Of a stretch of 64,000 nucleotides of DNA, positions 25,908-35,640 are shown piece after piece. Made by a program: the position numbers and the translations under genes. The stretch spans positions 168,355 through 232,354 of the forward strand of contig NZ_FQYY01000007.1 in NCBI RefSeq assembly GCF_900141885.1, given 5' to 3'. This stretch comes from Mesonia phycicola (lineage in GTDB: Bacteria; Bacteroidota; Bacteroidia; Flavobacteriales; Flavobacteriaceae). How positions within the stretch are numbered: the stretch's first letter is position 1; each line of letters opens with the position of its first letter. A model generated the notes under the pieces. That model made no database searches. It was not told the origin of the DNA and was given only the letters and a program-made list of their open reading frames with translations.

Positions 25908-28403
25908 ATGAGATATATCTACTTATTTTATTTAACTCTATTTGGTGCGTTGTCTGCTTTTGCGCAAACAAAAGTAAGTGGGGTAATTAATGATGAAAGT
26001 GGCAACCCTGTACCTTTTGCTAATGTGATTTATGCAAATTCTTCTATAGGGACTATTTCTAATGACGATGGTAGTTTTTATCTAGAGTCTGATCAAAATT
26101 TTGATTCAATACAAATCTCATTTGTAGGTTTTAAATCTCAAAGTCTCCCATTAACACAATCTGCAACCTACAATATCACAATTGTATTAGAAGAAGAAGC
26201 TAGTGCTCTAGATGAGGTAGTTATCTACCAAGGAAAAACTTCCAAAAAAAATAACCCTGCCATAGATATTCTCAAGAAAATTTGGGAAAATAAACGAGAA
26301 AATGGTATTTATAAATTTGACCAATACCAATATAAAAAATACGAAAAACAAGAGTTTGATTTAAATACAATTGATAGCTCTCTTATAAATAGCCGCATTT
26401 TTAACGGAATGGAGTTTATTTTTGACGAGACAGATACCAATAGTGTTACTGGTAAAACTTACCTGCCTATCTTTATTAATGAAGCAATTTATAGAGTATA
26501 TGGTAATAATGAGTCTAATAAAGAAAAAGAAGTTCTTTTAGGGAATAAAAACTCAGGGTTTAGTAATAATCAAACTCTAATAGCATTTTTAAAAGACCTT
26601 TATAAAGAATATAATGTTTACGATAATTATTTAAAGTTTTTTGATAAGAGCTTTGTGAGTCCGTTATCTAGAACTGGTATTAATGTATATAATTACGTAT
26701 TAGCAGACAGTAGCTACATTGATAATAAATGGTGTTATAAAATTGTGTATTACCCAAGAAGAAAAAATGAACTTACTTTTAAAGGAGATTTTTGGGTAAA
26801 TGATACCACTTGGGCTATCAAAAAGATAAAACTAGCAGCTACAAAAAGTGCCAACATTAACTGGATTAGAGATATTTATATAGAGCAAGACTTTGATGTT
26901 TTAAACGATTCTATATTTTTAATTACCAGAGATCACTTCATGTCAGACTTTGCTTTTAAGAAAAAAGATGAAGCTAGAGGGGTTTATGGTAAAAGAACAA
27001 CATTGTATGATGATTATGCTTTTGATATAGATAGAGGTAATCAATTTTATAATAATGATAGAGAACAATACATAGAGAAAGTTTATAATCGAGACGATAG
27101 CTTTTGGGCACAGAATAGAATGGAAAGCCTTAATAAAGACGAGCAAAAAGTCTACAAAATGCTAGATACTTTAAAAACTGTTAAAGCATTTCAGCGATTA
27201 TATAATATAGGTTCTATTTTAGCTTCTGGGTATATTGAGTTTGATAATTTTGATTACGGACCCATATTCTCCACTTTTGGATATAATGATGTAGAAGGGA
27301 TAAGAGTAAGAGCTGGGGGTAGAACTTATTTTGGCAGAAATGATCCTTGGCGTATAGAAGGTTATACCGCATATGGTTTTAAAGATAATAAATTTAAATA
27401 TGGCCTTTCGGGTAAAATTTTAGTAGATGACCGTTCTAGGTTAATTATTAGTGGAGGTAATAGAAGAGATATAGAGCAGTTAGGGGCAAGTTTAACCAAT
27501 ACAAACGATGTTTTGGGAAGAAGTTTAGCTTCTTCGTCTTTAATTACTGTAGGTTCTAATACTAGTTTAACTAATATAAATTTAAGCACATTTGCTCTAG
27601 AGGTAGAGCCGCTTAAAAACTTTCAAATTAGGTTTGGAGGTTCTTATAGAACTTTAAGATCTGCTTCAGATAAGTTTAGTTTAGCATATTATACAGATGA
27701 AAACCAAACTGCTATTAAATCTGAAATAGATCAAACAGAAATATCTACTATTTTCACCTATTCTCCAGGCAGAAAAACCACTGGTTACGGGGTAGAGAGA
27801 ACAATAATTAATGATGGTGATTTTCCTCGTTTATTTTTAAATTATTCATTAGGTGTAAAAGATGTGTTTAGTAGTGATTTTGAATATAAGAAAATTCAAT
27901 TCTATTATAGACACCCTTGGCAATTAGGAGGTTTTGGTAAATTAACCACAACACTAGAAGCAGGTAAAACTTTTGGAGATGTACCTTTAGCTCTATTAAA
28001 CGTAGTGCCAGGTAACCAAACTCTATTTTCTATTTATGGCGCATACCCATTATTAGATTTTTATGAGTTTGTAACAGATACTTATGCAAGTGTACATGTA
28101 GAGCATAATTTTAATGGTAGATTTTTTGGAAGAATACCATTAATTAGAGATTTAAATTTAAGAGAAATTGTAGCAATTAGAGCAGTATCAGGAAGTATTT
28201 CTGATGAAAACCAAGCTCTCAATGCCTCTTACTCTAATCCTGTATTATTGGCGCCAAATAATAAACCTTATTGGTCTTACAGTTTGGGAGTAGGGAATAT
28301 ATTTAATGTTTTTAGATTAGATTTTCACTTTAGAGGTAATTATTTTGAAAATCCAGGCGCTAGAAAGTTTGGAGTAACAGGTTCTTTTGGATTTTATTTC
28401 TAA
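25908..28403 (+). CDS. DUF5686 outer-membrane protein with carboxypeptidase-regulatory-like domain
   Basis: An 831-residue exported protein. The ATG at 25908 starts a signal peptide ending near residue 20 (LSAFAQ); a TTG three codons upstream lies against the terminator. Residues about 22-105 are a CarboxypepD_reg-like beta-sandwich (GVINDESGNPVPFANVIYANSSIGTISNDDGSF). The rest is the long DUF5686 region, with a C-terminal barrel-like part ending in TGSFGFYF, a terminal Phe. The family is common in Bacteroidota outer membranes and its function is not established. It directly follows the pdhB terminator with no room for a separate promoter after it, so expression may rely on readthrough or on a promoter inside pdhB. 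Confidence 0.88.
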   Translation: MRYIYLFYLTLFGALSAFAQTKVSGVINDESGNPVPFANVIYANSSIGTISNDDGSFYLESDQNFDSIQISFVGFKSQSLPLTQSATYNITIVLEEEASALDEVVIYQGKTSKKNNPAIDILKKIWENKRENGIYKFDQYQYKKYEKQEFDLNTIDSSLINSRIFNGMEFIFDETDTNSVTGKTYLPIFINEAIYRVYGNNESNKEKEVLLGNKNSGFSNNQTLIAFLKDLYKEYNVYDNYLKFFDKSFVSPLSRTGINVYNYVLADSSYIDNKWCYKIVYYPRRKNELTFKGDFWVNDTTWAIKKIKLAATKSANINWIRDIYIEQDFDVLNDSIFLITRDHFMSDFAFKKKDEARGVYGKRTTLYDDYAFDIDRGNQFYNNDREQYIEKVYNRDDSFWAQNRMESLNKDEQKVYKMLDTLKTVKAFQRLYNIGSILASGYIEFDNFDYGPIFSTFGYNDVEGIRVRAGGRTYFGRNDPWRIEGYTAYGFKDNKFKYGLSGKILVDDRSRLIISGGNRRDIEQLGASLTNTNDVLGRSLASSSLITVGSNTSLTNINLSTFALEVEPLKNFQIRFGGSYRTLRSASDKFSLAYYTDENQTAIKSEIDQTEISTIFTYSPGRKTTGYGVERTIINDGDFPRLFLNYSLGVKDVFSSDFEYKKIQFYYRHPWQLGGFGKLTTTLEAGKTFGDVPLALLNVVPGNQTLFSIYGAYPLLDFYEFVTDTYASVHVEHNFNGRFFGRIPLIRDLNLREIVAIRAVSGSISDENQALNASYSNPVLLAPNNKPYWSYSLGVGNIFNVFRLDFHFRGNYFENPGARKFGVTGSFGFYF

Positions 28404-28479
28404 AAAAGTAGTTAATAATCAGGACATTTGTTAAATTCGCGGTCTTGTTTAAATTTAAATAATAGATAATTTTTATACG

Positions 28480-28989
28480 ATGACGTTTGATGTTTTAATT
28501 GAAATTCCGAAAGGAAGCAGAAATAAGTACGAGTACGATTTTGAACTTAAAAAAATAAGATACGATAGAATGCTTTTTTCATCTATGATGTATCCAGCAG
28601 ATTATGGTTTCTTGCCAGAAACTTTAGCTTTAGATGGAGATCCTTTAGATGTATTAGTGTTAGTTACAGAGCCTACTTTTCCAGGATGTGTGATAGAAGT
28701 TAAGCCAGTAGGTGTTTTTCATATGTCAGATGAAAAAGGTCCAGATGAAAAAATTATTTGTGTGCCAGTAAGTGATCCTGTTGCTTCTAAAATTAACGAT
28801 TTAAGTGATGTTAACGAGCACCTAGTAAAAGAAATAGAGCACTTTTTTAGAGTATATAAAGATTTAGAAAACAAAAAAGTAGAAGTTGGTAACTGGGGTG
28901 ATGCTGCAGAAGCTAAAGATATAGTGAAAACCTGTATCGAAAGATTTAAAGATAGTGACGTACCTATGGCGGCTGTAACAATTAAATAA
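28480..28989 (+). CDS. ppa: Inorganic pyrophosphatase, family I
   Basis: Hydrolyses pyrophosphate to phosphate, pulling biosynthetic reactions forward; cytoplasmic. The 169 residues have the family I motifs: IEIPKGSRNKYEYD, YPADYGFLPETLALDGDPLDVLVL with metal-binding aspartates, and the basic-acidic C-terminal region EHFFRVYKDLENKKVEVGNWGDA. A strong terminator follows. Confidence 0.96.
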   Translation: MTFDVLIEIPKGSRNKYEYDFELKKIRYDRMLFSSMMYPADYGFLPETLALDGDPLDVLVLVTEPTFPGCVIEVKPVGVFHMSDEKGPDEKIICVPVSDPVASKINDLSDVNEHLVKEIEHFFRVYKDLENKKVEVGNWGDAAEAKDIVKTCIERFKDSDVPMAAVTIK

Positions 28990-29013
28990 TACAGCCATCG
29001 TACTAATATATAA

Positions 29014-29046
29014 GAGCAACACTTTGTAAAGTGTTGCTTTTTTTTT
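29014..29046 (+). terminator. Terminator after ppa
   Basis: AGCAACACTTT pairs with AAAGTGTTGCT around GT and is followed by nine T residues. Confidence 0.92.
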
Positions 29047-29125
29047 ACATAAAAGTCTTAAAGAATATTAAAGAAGAAATCAGCATAGTAAATTTCTAGT
29101 ATCTTTAAACTTTAACTTTAATTAA

Positions 29126-30163
29126 ATGATTAAGAGAATAAAAAAACTTTTTGGGCGCTATAAAAATTTTGAACAAATTTTAATAACTCCATACCGTAGT
29201 TATGCAACTTCTCATCATTTGTACATTTTAGGGAGAGTTTTAGATAATAAGCCTCTAGAAATTAAACAAGAACAAAATTTTTTAAATACTATAAAAAATA
29301 CGTACAAACAGTTTGATAGTTTTGAAATACCTCAAGCAGAGGTAGAGGTTAAATTACCAGATAGTACTAGTTTTTTTACAGTAACTAATGAAGAAGGGTA
29401 TTTTACCATAGATGTAAATACTAAAGAAAACCTATGTAATTACACAAATAGCAATGGATGGTTAAATTATGAGCTTTTTTATAGAGGTAAAATGTATCCT
29501 CAAACAGTATTGTTAGAAAATCCTTTTAGGGGAGAGTTACTTATTCCAGATAGTAAAGCAGAGTATGGTGTTATTAGTGATATAGATGATACTATTTTAC
29601 ATACAGGGGTAACTTCATTTTTAAAATGGAGGTTGCTTAAAAACTCTTTGTTTACTAATGCTTACAAAAGAATACCTTTAAAAGGAGCTTCTGCTTTGTA
29701 CCAGAAATTAGCTGCAGGGACACAAAACTCTGGAAGAAATCCTGTTTTTTATTTAAGCAATAGTCCTTGGAATTTATATGAGTATCTAAAACTATTTCTA
29801 GATCATCATCAATTTCCTAAAGGTCCAATTTTGCTTCGTAATTTTAGAACTCCTTTTGATAGAAGTTTAAAGCCAGAAAAGCCTCACAAGCAAAAAGAAA
29901 TTATTAATATTTTAAAAACCTATCCGCAGTTAAAATTCATTTTAATAGGAGATAGTGGTGAGCATGATGCATCTATTTATACAGACATAGCTGCACAATA
30001 TCCCGATAAAATATTAGCTATTTACCTAAGAAGCGTGAAACATAAAGGGAGAATGCAGCGAGTACAAAGTATATTAGATAACTTTAAAACTACCCCTGTA
30101 TTATTAGTAAACACTTCTTTAGAAGCAGAAGAGCACGCTAGATCTCAAGGTTATATTAATTAA
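29126..30163 (+). CDS. App1-type phosphatidate phosphatase domain (DUF2183) protein
   Basis: A 345-residue protein. The HAD-type catalytic motif is VISDIDDTILHTGV (about residues 149-162), followed by FYLSNSPWNLYEYL and IGDSGEHDASIY, all typical of the App1/DUF2183 family, whose yeast member is a Mg-dependent phosphatidate phosphatase. An N-terminal domain of about 145 residues precedes it. There is no signal peptide. The 3' end overlaps the convergent hydroxylase gene by four bases. The bacterial substrate is not established. Confidence 0.88.
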   Translation: MIKRIKKLFGRYKNFEQILITPYRSYATSHHLYILGRVLDNKPLEIKQEQNFLNTIKNTYKQFDSFEIPQAEVEVKLPDSTSFFTVTNEEGYFTIDVNTKENLCNYTNSNGWLNYELFYRGKMYPQTVLLENPFRGELLIPDSKAEYGVISDIDDTILHTGVTSFLKWRLLKNSLFTNAYKRIPLKGASALYQKLAAGTQNSGRNPVFYLSNSPWNLYEYLKLFLDHHQFPKGPILLRNFRTPFDRSLKPEKPHKQKEIINILKTYPQLKFILIGDSGEHDASIYTDIAAQYPDKILAIYLRSVKHKGRMQRVQSILDNFKTTPVLLVNTSLEAEEHARSQGYIN

Positions 30164-30825
30164 TCATCAATACTAGTTCCAGATGCTGCTCTTTGCGCAA
30201 TAGGGTTCTTTCTAGGCATTGTTCCAAAAATATGGTCCCACAGGGTAGAAGAAACTCCAAAAGCTCTGTCAGGCTCTCTATAATGATGAATACTGTGGTG
30301 GTGCCATAAAACTTTTAAAAAGTTATTAGGTACCTTAAAGGCGTGTACAGAATAATGTACCGCAAGATAACCCGCATAACCAATTAAGAAGCCTGCTAAG
30401 AAGCCAAAAACATAATCCCCTAAAATTACTCGGTAAATAATAAATAATACAGTAGCGACGATTAAACTAAGCACAGGCGGCATTGCTAGCCTAGATTTAT
30501 CTTTAGGGTAATCGTGGTGTACACCGTGCATGGTGTAAGATATTTTTTGTTTACGCTCAGATGTTGCTGGTATGTGGTACAAATAGCGGTGCATAATATA
30601 TTCTACAAAAGTAAAAAAGGCTAAACCTCCAAAAAACAATACTACCATTTCTGGTGTCTCAAAACCTTTTTCTATAATACCGTAATAAACTAAAGCAATA
30701 GAAATAACAGAAAAAATAATTAAGGGTAACGATATGTGTGTATGTGTCAACTTTTCTAAGATAGGATTTTTAAAAAGTTGAGGTGATCCCTTGTGTTTTG
30801 GTCTTTTAAGTTTAGTCGATTCCAT
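30160..30825 (-). CDS. Fatty acid hydroxylase / sterol desaturase superfamily protein
   Basis: A 221-residue integral membrane di-iron enzyme. The histidine boxes are HRYLYH (about 84-89), HGVHHDYP (about 99-106), HYSVHAF (about 157) and WHHHSIHHY (about 170-178). Four or more hydrophobic segments surround them. The layout is closest to fatty acid 2-hydroxylase-like bacterial proteins; sphingolipid or fatty acid hydroxylation is plausible but not shown. It is the last gene of the eight-gene minus-strand run, 13 bases after dNK. Confidence 0.85.
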   Translation of the reverse strand: MESTKLKRPKHKGSPQLFKNPILEKLTHTHISLPLIIFSVISIALVYYGIIEKGFETPEMVVLFFGGLAFFTFVEYIMHRYLYHIPATSERKQKISYTMHGVHHDYPKDKSRLAMPPVLSLIVATVLFIIYRVILGDYVFGFLAGFLIGYAGYLAVHYSVHAFKVPNNFLKVLWHHHSIHHYREPDRAFGVSSTLWDHIFGTMPRKNPIAQRAASGTSIDD

Positions 30826-30838
30826 AGTCTTCTACATT

Positions 30839-31453
30839 TTAAAATAAGCCATTAATTTCTCCATCAATTTTATTAATAATTTCCCCTAAGTCTTCAGGAT
30901 TATCAACAAAATTAATGTTGTCTACATCTATAATTAACAATTTTCCTTTATTATAATCGTGGGCCCAAGCTTCATACCTTTCGTTTAGTCTGCTTAAATA
31001 ATCTATAGAGATAGAATTTTCATAATCTCTTCCTCTTTTTTGAATTTGAGCTACTAAATTAGGGATGCTACTTCTTAAATAAATAAGTAAATCAGGACCT
31101 TTGGTTACTCTCTCCATTAAATCAAACAAAGATTTGTAATTTTCAAAATCTCTATTGGTTAGTAGCCCCATTGCATGCAAGTTAGGTGCAAAAATGTAAG
31201 CATCTTCATAAATAGTTCTGTCTTGAATAATGCTTTTTCCGCTTTCTCTAATTTCTAGTATTTGGCGAAATCTACTGTTTAAAAAGTAAATTTGAAGATT
31301 GAAAGACCAGCGTTCCATTTGATTGTAAAAATCTTCTAAGTACGGGTTTTCTAAAACATCTTCATATTGAGGTTCCCAATTATAATGTTTAGCCAATAAC
31401 TTAGTTAGAGTGGTTTTTCCGGCACCAATATTTCCGGCAATGGCTACGTGCAT
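30839..31453 (-). CDS. Deoxynucleoside kinase
   Basis: Phosphorylates deoxynucleosides for salvage. The 204 residues contain the P-loop GNIGAGKT (residues 7-14), the substrate segment WEPQYEDVLENPYLEDFY, the DRTIYEDAYIFAPNL motif near 76-90, and the LID region QKRGRDYE. It fits with the CNT nucleoside transporter at 20521 and thyA. It lies five bases after the upstream gene in a tight run. Confidence 0.92.
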   Translation of the reverse strand: MHVAIAGNIGAGKTTLTKLLAKHYNWEPQYEDVLENPYLEDFYNQMERWSFNLQIYFLNSRFRQILEIRESGKSIIQDRTIYEDAYIFAPNLHAMGLLTNRDFENYKSLFDLMERVTKGPDLLIYLRSSIPNLVAQIQKRGRDYENSISIDYLSRLNERYEAWAHDYNKGKLLIIDVDNINFVDNPEDLGEIINKIDGEINGLF

Positions 31454-31458
31454 ACTAA

Positions 31459-32244
31459 TTATTCGTTTGATAAGTTAAGCTGATAACGATAAATAAAATT
31501 ATCGATGTAAAGGTAAAGGTTTTCATTATTCAAATAAAAATCTTTAACGTCATTTTCAGAAATTGTTAATGGTTCAAGTGCAGGTTTGTCTTTGCGTAAC
31601 ACAAACCATTTGTTGTTATTTCTTCCAATTATTTGATTGTTGTTTTCTACAAATTCAAAATTTTCAGGAACTTGTATTGCCTTTATAAAACTTCCGTAAG
31701 AATTATAAAGCTCTAATTTTTTGTTTTGTAATAACCAACAGAAATTATAATTGCTTTTTAGCTGAATTATTTCTGAATTAATAGGTTGTGTGTGTGAAAT
31801 TACTTTTTTAGAATTATAGTTAAAGAGTTCTAGTTGCTGAATATCAGTGTTGTATATCCAGATACTTTTGTCTTTTCCTGTGCTAGCAAAACTAACGTTT
31901 CTAAAATTGGTAATATTGGTAAAATTAATACGGTAAATTTCATTTAGCCTATTATCTAGAATAACGACAGTGTTCATGTTTTTGTAAAACAATGTAATTT
32001 TTAACGGATTTAATAAGTCTACAGAAGTCAACTCTCCTAATAAAAAATCTGTAAACTGATATTTTTTAGCTCCTTCTAATTTAAAAAATGTATTGTTAGT
32101 AATTCCGTAAAAATTATTGAATTTATCTACCCCAACAAATTCTTGTAAATTAAAAGGCGTTTTTTCTATTAAAGAAATAGTTGCAGGTTGAGCTTTTATA
32201 GAGCAAGAAGCAATAAATAAAATAAAAAAAGAAAGTAATTTCAT
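31459..32244 (-). CDS. Exported protein of unknown function, propeller-like
   Basis: I place the start at the ATG at 32244 (MKLLSFFILFIASCSIKAQ); the in-frame upstream ATG overlaps the DUF6122 gene and adds 24 residues unlike a signal peptide. The N-terminus is a signal peptide, with either cleavage after KAQ or a lipobox-like IASC at Cys14. The roughly 240-residue mature part has repeated short beta segments such as KFNNFYGITNNTFFKLEG, KSIWIYNTDIQQLELF and NKWFVLRKDKP, reminiscent of a beta-propeller. I recognise no family. Flavobacterial genomes often have such a gene next to dNK; this is from memory. Confidence 0.75.
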   Translation of the reverse strand: MKLLSFFILFIASCSIKAQPATISLIEKTPFNLQEFVGVDKFNNFYGITNNTFFKLEGAKKYQFTDFLLGELTSVDLLNPLKITLFYKNMNTVVILDNRLNEIYRINFTNITNFRNVSFASTGKDKSIWIYNTDIQQLELFNYNSKKVISHTQPINSEIIQLKSNYNFCWLLQNKKLELYNSYGSFIKAIQVPENFEFVENNNQIIGRNNNKWFVLRKDKPALEPLTISENDVKDFYLNNENLYLYIDNFIYRYQLNLSNE

Positions 32245-32254
32245 AATATTAAAG

Positions 32255-32581
32255 TTAGCTAAAATTATTCCATATACAATCAATTGCATCCGTAAACATA
32301 TGGAAGCAAAGCCCAATGCAGATAATTTTTATTATTTTGTGTTGAATAAATATAGCCCCTAAAACATAGAACCCTATAGCAATATAAGAATGTAGCGGAT
32401 GAAAATTAATACTACATCTGTTAGGCTCAAAAATAGGTTTAGCTAATAAATGATCTGCGTCTACAAGCATCGTAGCTATTAAAAGAAGCCAATATTTTTT
32501 CCAATTTTTTCTATCAAAAAGATATGCAATCAACCCAACGGCAATAAAATGAAGAAAATAATGCGTAAAAGTTTGAAGCAT
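32255..32581 (-). CDS. DUF6122-like small membrane protein
   Basis: A 108-residue protein with three to four hydrophobic segments. It contains HYFLHF at the N-terminus, a DADHLLAKPIF motif (about 42-52), FHPLHSY and FHMFTDAIDC; the pattern of His and Asp residues near membrane boundaries resembles the YdjM-type membrane-bound hydrolase group. The best fit is DUF6122; function is unknown. Its start is directly next to the DUF202 stop. Confidence 0.75.
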   Translation of the reverse strand: MLQTFTHYFLHFIAVGLIAYLFDRKNWKKYWLLLIATMLVDADHLLAKPIFEPNRCSINFHPLHSYIAIGFYVLGAIFIQHKIIKIICIGLCFHMFTDAIDCIWNNFS

Positions 32582-32920
32582 TTATAACTCTTTTTTTTCT
32601 TCAGCGTATTCTTGTGAAGAGTCGTCTGGCAAAAGTAAATTTTTTAGTTTTCTTTCTAAAGCAATATATCGCCAAATGCCAATAACAATAAAAATTACAC
32701 AAACACAGAGTGAAACGTAACCTAAACCGTGTACTTCTGGATAATCTTCAATTTTTAATAAAGCAATCCCGCCAACAAGTAAATACAAAGAGGCTCTAAT
32801 GTATGCTAAAAGCGTTCGCTCGTTAGCTAGTTTGGTACGCTCTAGGGCCAAATGTTCTCGCAGTTTTTTTTCGTCAATTACTTTTGGCTTAAACGGGTTA
32901 TGTAGTTTTACTTTTTTCAT
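32582..32920 (-). CDS. DUF202 membrane protein
   Basis: A 112-residue protein with the DUF202 signature LALERTKLANERTLLAYIRASL (here quoted in part: LANERTLLAYIRASL, about 31-45) followed by two hydrophobic segments (about 46-60 and 72-92) and a charged tail. Function unknown. One base separates it from the SLC13 transporter gene. Confidence 0.9.
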   Translation of the reverse strand: MKKVKLHNPFKPKVIDEKKLREHLALERTKLANERTLLAYIRASLYLLVGGIALLKIEDYPEVHGLGYVSLCVCVIFIVIGIWRYIALERKLKNLLLPDDSSQEYAEEKKEL

Positions 32921-32921
32921 T

Positions 32922-34682
32922 TTAAAAAGGGAAAAATAACGGAATTATAAATGATGCTGCCAACCAAATTATAAAATTTAGCGGAGTTCCTATCTTTAAA
33001 TAATCTTTAAATTTATAATTACCAGGTGCATAAACCATTGTGTTGGTAGGGTAACTTACTGGCGTCATGAAAGTTAACGAGCAGGCAAACATAACTGCTA
33101 TTAAAAAAGGTTTATACTCTACTTGCATAGCTTCTGCTAAACTAATAACAATGGGAGACATTAATGCAGCTGCAGCTTTACTAGACAAAACATTGGTAGA
33201 TAAAAAAGTGACTAAAAACACCAAACTAAGTGTGAGTCTAGGGTCAAAGCTACCCATTGTGTTATAAATAAGTTCTGAAATTAAGTCTGAGCCGCCAGTT
33301 TTTTCTAATGCCGCACCCATAGAAAGTACACCGGCCATCATAAATATTACTTTCCATTCAATAGCTTCATAGGCTTCTTTTGGTTTTAAAATGGTGGTGG
33401 TTACAATTAATAAAGCTCCCACTAATGCGCTAATTAAAATGGAAGTTATGTTTAATGCAGCGGCTAAAATTACTCCGATTAAAATTAACAAAGTAGGGAT
33501 GGCTTTTTTTAAGTCGAATTTTTTTGCCTTGTATTTAGATAGTGTAACTACTAATTTTTTAGAGACTAATTTTTTTAAGCTTTTATCTGAAGTGTATAAT
33601 AACATCATATCACCTTCACGTAGTGTAACTTTAGAAACCTCGTGAGTTATCATTTCTTTACGGTGCCTAATTGCTAATATAGAAGCATAATATATGTTTC
33701 TGAAGTTAAGTTGCTGTAACGATTTTCCTGATAGAGAAGAGCCGTACGGAATCATAACTTCATATATTTTTTTTTCAGCATCGTCGTGAATTAACTGTTC
33801 GTCATCGTCTAACTTGTAGGTTTTATTTTGTTTTAGCTTCGCTAAGTGTTGCGGATTAATAATAACCTTCAAAATATCATCTTTACGTAAAACGGTTTCT
33901 TCGTTAATTTCATACACTCGATGGTGTTTGCGTTTTAGCATTAAAACCTGCGCGCTAAAATCTTTATTAAGGCTAGAATTTCCAATTTTTTTATCGATAT
34001 CGGGATTGTTCTCTAGCAATTCAATTTCTGCAATATATTTTTCAGCTTGTTTTTTTAAAGAATTTTTAGCGCTTTTACGTTTTGGTAGTAATAGGGGAGA
34101 GGCAATGAGTAAATAAACCATTCCTATAGAAAATAAACATAAAGCGGGCAAGGTAAACTCAAACATACCTAGTGGTTCTAGACCACTTTTTTTAGCATAA
34201 CTACTCACCAAAATGTTAGTAGAAGTACCAATAAGCGTACACGTGCCGCCAAATAAAGCTGAAAAAGAGATAGGAATAAGTAATCGCGAAGGAGGAATAT
34301 TAGTCTCTCGGCAAACCAATAACGCCATTGGTATTAGTAAGGCAACCACAGCGGTATCGTTAATAAATGCAGAAAAAACTCCTGCAGACAAGCAAAATAT
34401 TATTAAAGCAAAAAGATAATTAATCTTAGCAACCCGAATTATCTTGCTTGACAAGCCATCAATAAGTCCAGATTTAAAAATGGCTGCACTAATCACAAAC
34501 ATACAACCTAAGGTAATGGTAGCTGGGTGATTAAAGCCTGCAAAACCTTCTTCTGGGTTTAAAACGCCAGACACTATAAACAACGACATAATTATTATAG
34601 AAGTTGTGTCTATGGTGAAATAATCTTTAATAAAAAGAATTATTCCTATGGCAATTATAGCAAAGGTGAGGTAGAGGCTCAT
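32922..34682 (-). CDS. SLC13-family permease with TrkA-C domains
   Basis: A 586-residue inner-membrane anion transporter of the DASS/ArsB-NhaD type. N-terminal membrane segments include SAFINDTAVVALLIPMAL and FGGTCTLIGTSTNILVS, the first substrate motif. Residues about 205-385 form a cytoplasmic insert with two TrkA_C-like domains (EVMIPYGSSLSGKSLQQL, REGDMMLLYTS). The C-terminal half has the second motif with NVLSSKAAAALMSPIVISLA and PVSYPTNTMVYAPGNY. Sulfate, carboxylates or other anions are possible substrates; the sequence does not decide. It lies 22 bases after ghrA-like. Confidence 0.9.
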   Translation of the reverse strand: MSLYLTFAIIAIGIILFIKDYFTIDTTSIIIMSLFIVSGVLNPEEGFAGFNHPATITLGCMFVISAAIFKSGLIDGLSSKIIRVAKINYLFALIIFCLSAGVFSAFINDTAVVALLIPMALLVCRETNIPPSRLLIPISFSALFGGTCTLIGTSTNILVSSYAKKSGLEPLGMFEFTLPALCLFSIGMVYLLIASPLLLPKRKSAKNSLKKQAEKYIAEIELLENNPDIDKKIGNSSLNKDFSAQVLMLKRKHHRVYEINEETVLRKDDILKVIINPQHLAKLKQNKTYKLDDDEQLIHDDAEKKIYEVMIPYGSSLSGKSLQQLNFRNIYYASILAIRHRKEMITHEVSKVTLREGDMMLLYTSDKSLKKLVSKKLVVTLSKYKAKKFDLKKAIPTLLILIGVILAAALNITSILISALVGALLIVTTTILKPKEAYEAIEWKVIFMMAGVLSMGAALEKTGGSDLISELIYNTMGSFDPRLTLSLVFLVTFLSTNVLSSKAAAALMSPIVISLAEAMQVEYKPFLIAVMFACSLTFMTPVSYPTNTMVYAPGNYKFKDYLKIGTPLNFIIWLAASFIIPLFFPF

Positions 34683-34704
34683 GTATTTTTTCTATATAAA
34701 CTCA

Positions 34705-35634
34705 TCAATAACCTTTTTCTAAATTAACCTCGTCTTTTAATGGTTCGTTATTTTGCATTCGTTTAAAATTTTCAACCATTTTTGGGACAATGGTTTTAGG
34801 GTTGGTAATACTGGCAGTATGTGGAGTTATTACTATATTTTTGTGTTTCCAAAACAAATGGCCTTCTGGTAAAGGCTCTGTTTTAAATACATCTAGCGTA
34901 GCGCCAGATAGTTGACCGTTGGCTAAAGCTTTTAAAAAATCTTCTTCTTGTAATTGTGCGCCACGGCCAACATTAATTAAATATGCACCTTTTGGTAGTT
35001 GCAGAAATAATTCTTCATTTAAAATATCTTCGGTTTCTGGTGTATGCGGAAGCATACAAACTAAAACCTCAGACTTAGCTAAAAAAGTATTTAATTCATC
35101 TTCTTTAAAGGTTTCAATGCCTTCAACTTTTTTCTTTGAGCGAGACCAACCTAATACTTTAAAATCGTTTTTTACCAATAATTTTCCGATGGCTTGACCA
35201 ATATTTCCGAAGCCTAAAATACCTACAGTAACATCTTCTGGGCGTTTATAAGTGAGTCTTTTCCAATTGTTTTTTTGCTGTTGCTGAAAATATAATGGCA
35301 TATCTCTTAAATAATTCAGAATAGCATTCAGCACATAATAACTCAAATCGTAATTAAGATAATCGTCTTTTACTCGAGTAACCTTAACCCCTTTAGGAAT
35401 TTTTTTTGAAGTAATATGTTTTACACCAGCGGCCATAGAGGCAATTACTTTTAAATTAGGAAATTTTTCAAATGCATCTTCTGGCGGGTTCCAGGCAACT
35501 ACAAATTCTGTCTTTTCTCTTTGCGTGTCGTTGGGATAAACTTCTACTGTTAAGTTAGAGTTTTCTTCTTTAAAATATTGTACCCATTTAGAAACACTGT
35601 TTCTTTCTGGGCAAATCATTACTATTTTATTCAT
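34705..35634 (-). CDS. D-2-hydroxyacid dehydrogenase, GhrA-like
   Basis: NAD(P)H-dependent 2-hydroxyacid dehydrogenase, most like glyoxylate/hydroxypyruvate reductase A. The 309 residues show the NAD-binding GILGFGNIGQAIGKLL (about 135-150), GWSRSKKKVEG, the ML-PHTPET segment, GAYLINVGRGAQLQEEDFL with catalytic-region Arg, and the late PHTASIT catalytic histidine. It is six bases after the acyl-CoA dehydrogenase gene and 22 bases before the SLC13 gene. Confidence 0.9.
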   Translation of the reverse strand: MNKIVMICPERNSVSKWVQYFKEENSNLTVEVYPNDTQREKTEFVVAWNPPEDAFEKFPNLKVIASMAAGVKHITSKKIPKGVKVTRVKDDYLNYDLSYYVLNAILNYLRDMPLYFQQQQKNNWKRLTYKRPEDVTVGILGFGNIGQAIGKLLVKNDFKVLGWSRSKKKVEGIETFKEDELNTFLAKSEVLVCMLPHTPETEDILNEELFLQLPKGAYLINVGRGAQLQEEDFLKALANGQLSGATLDVFKTEPLPEGHLFWKHKNIVITPHTASITNPKTIVPKMVENFKRMQNNEPLKDEVNLEKGY

Positions 35635-35640
35635 AATAAA

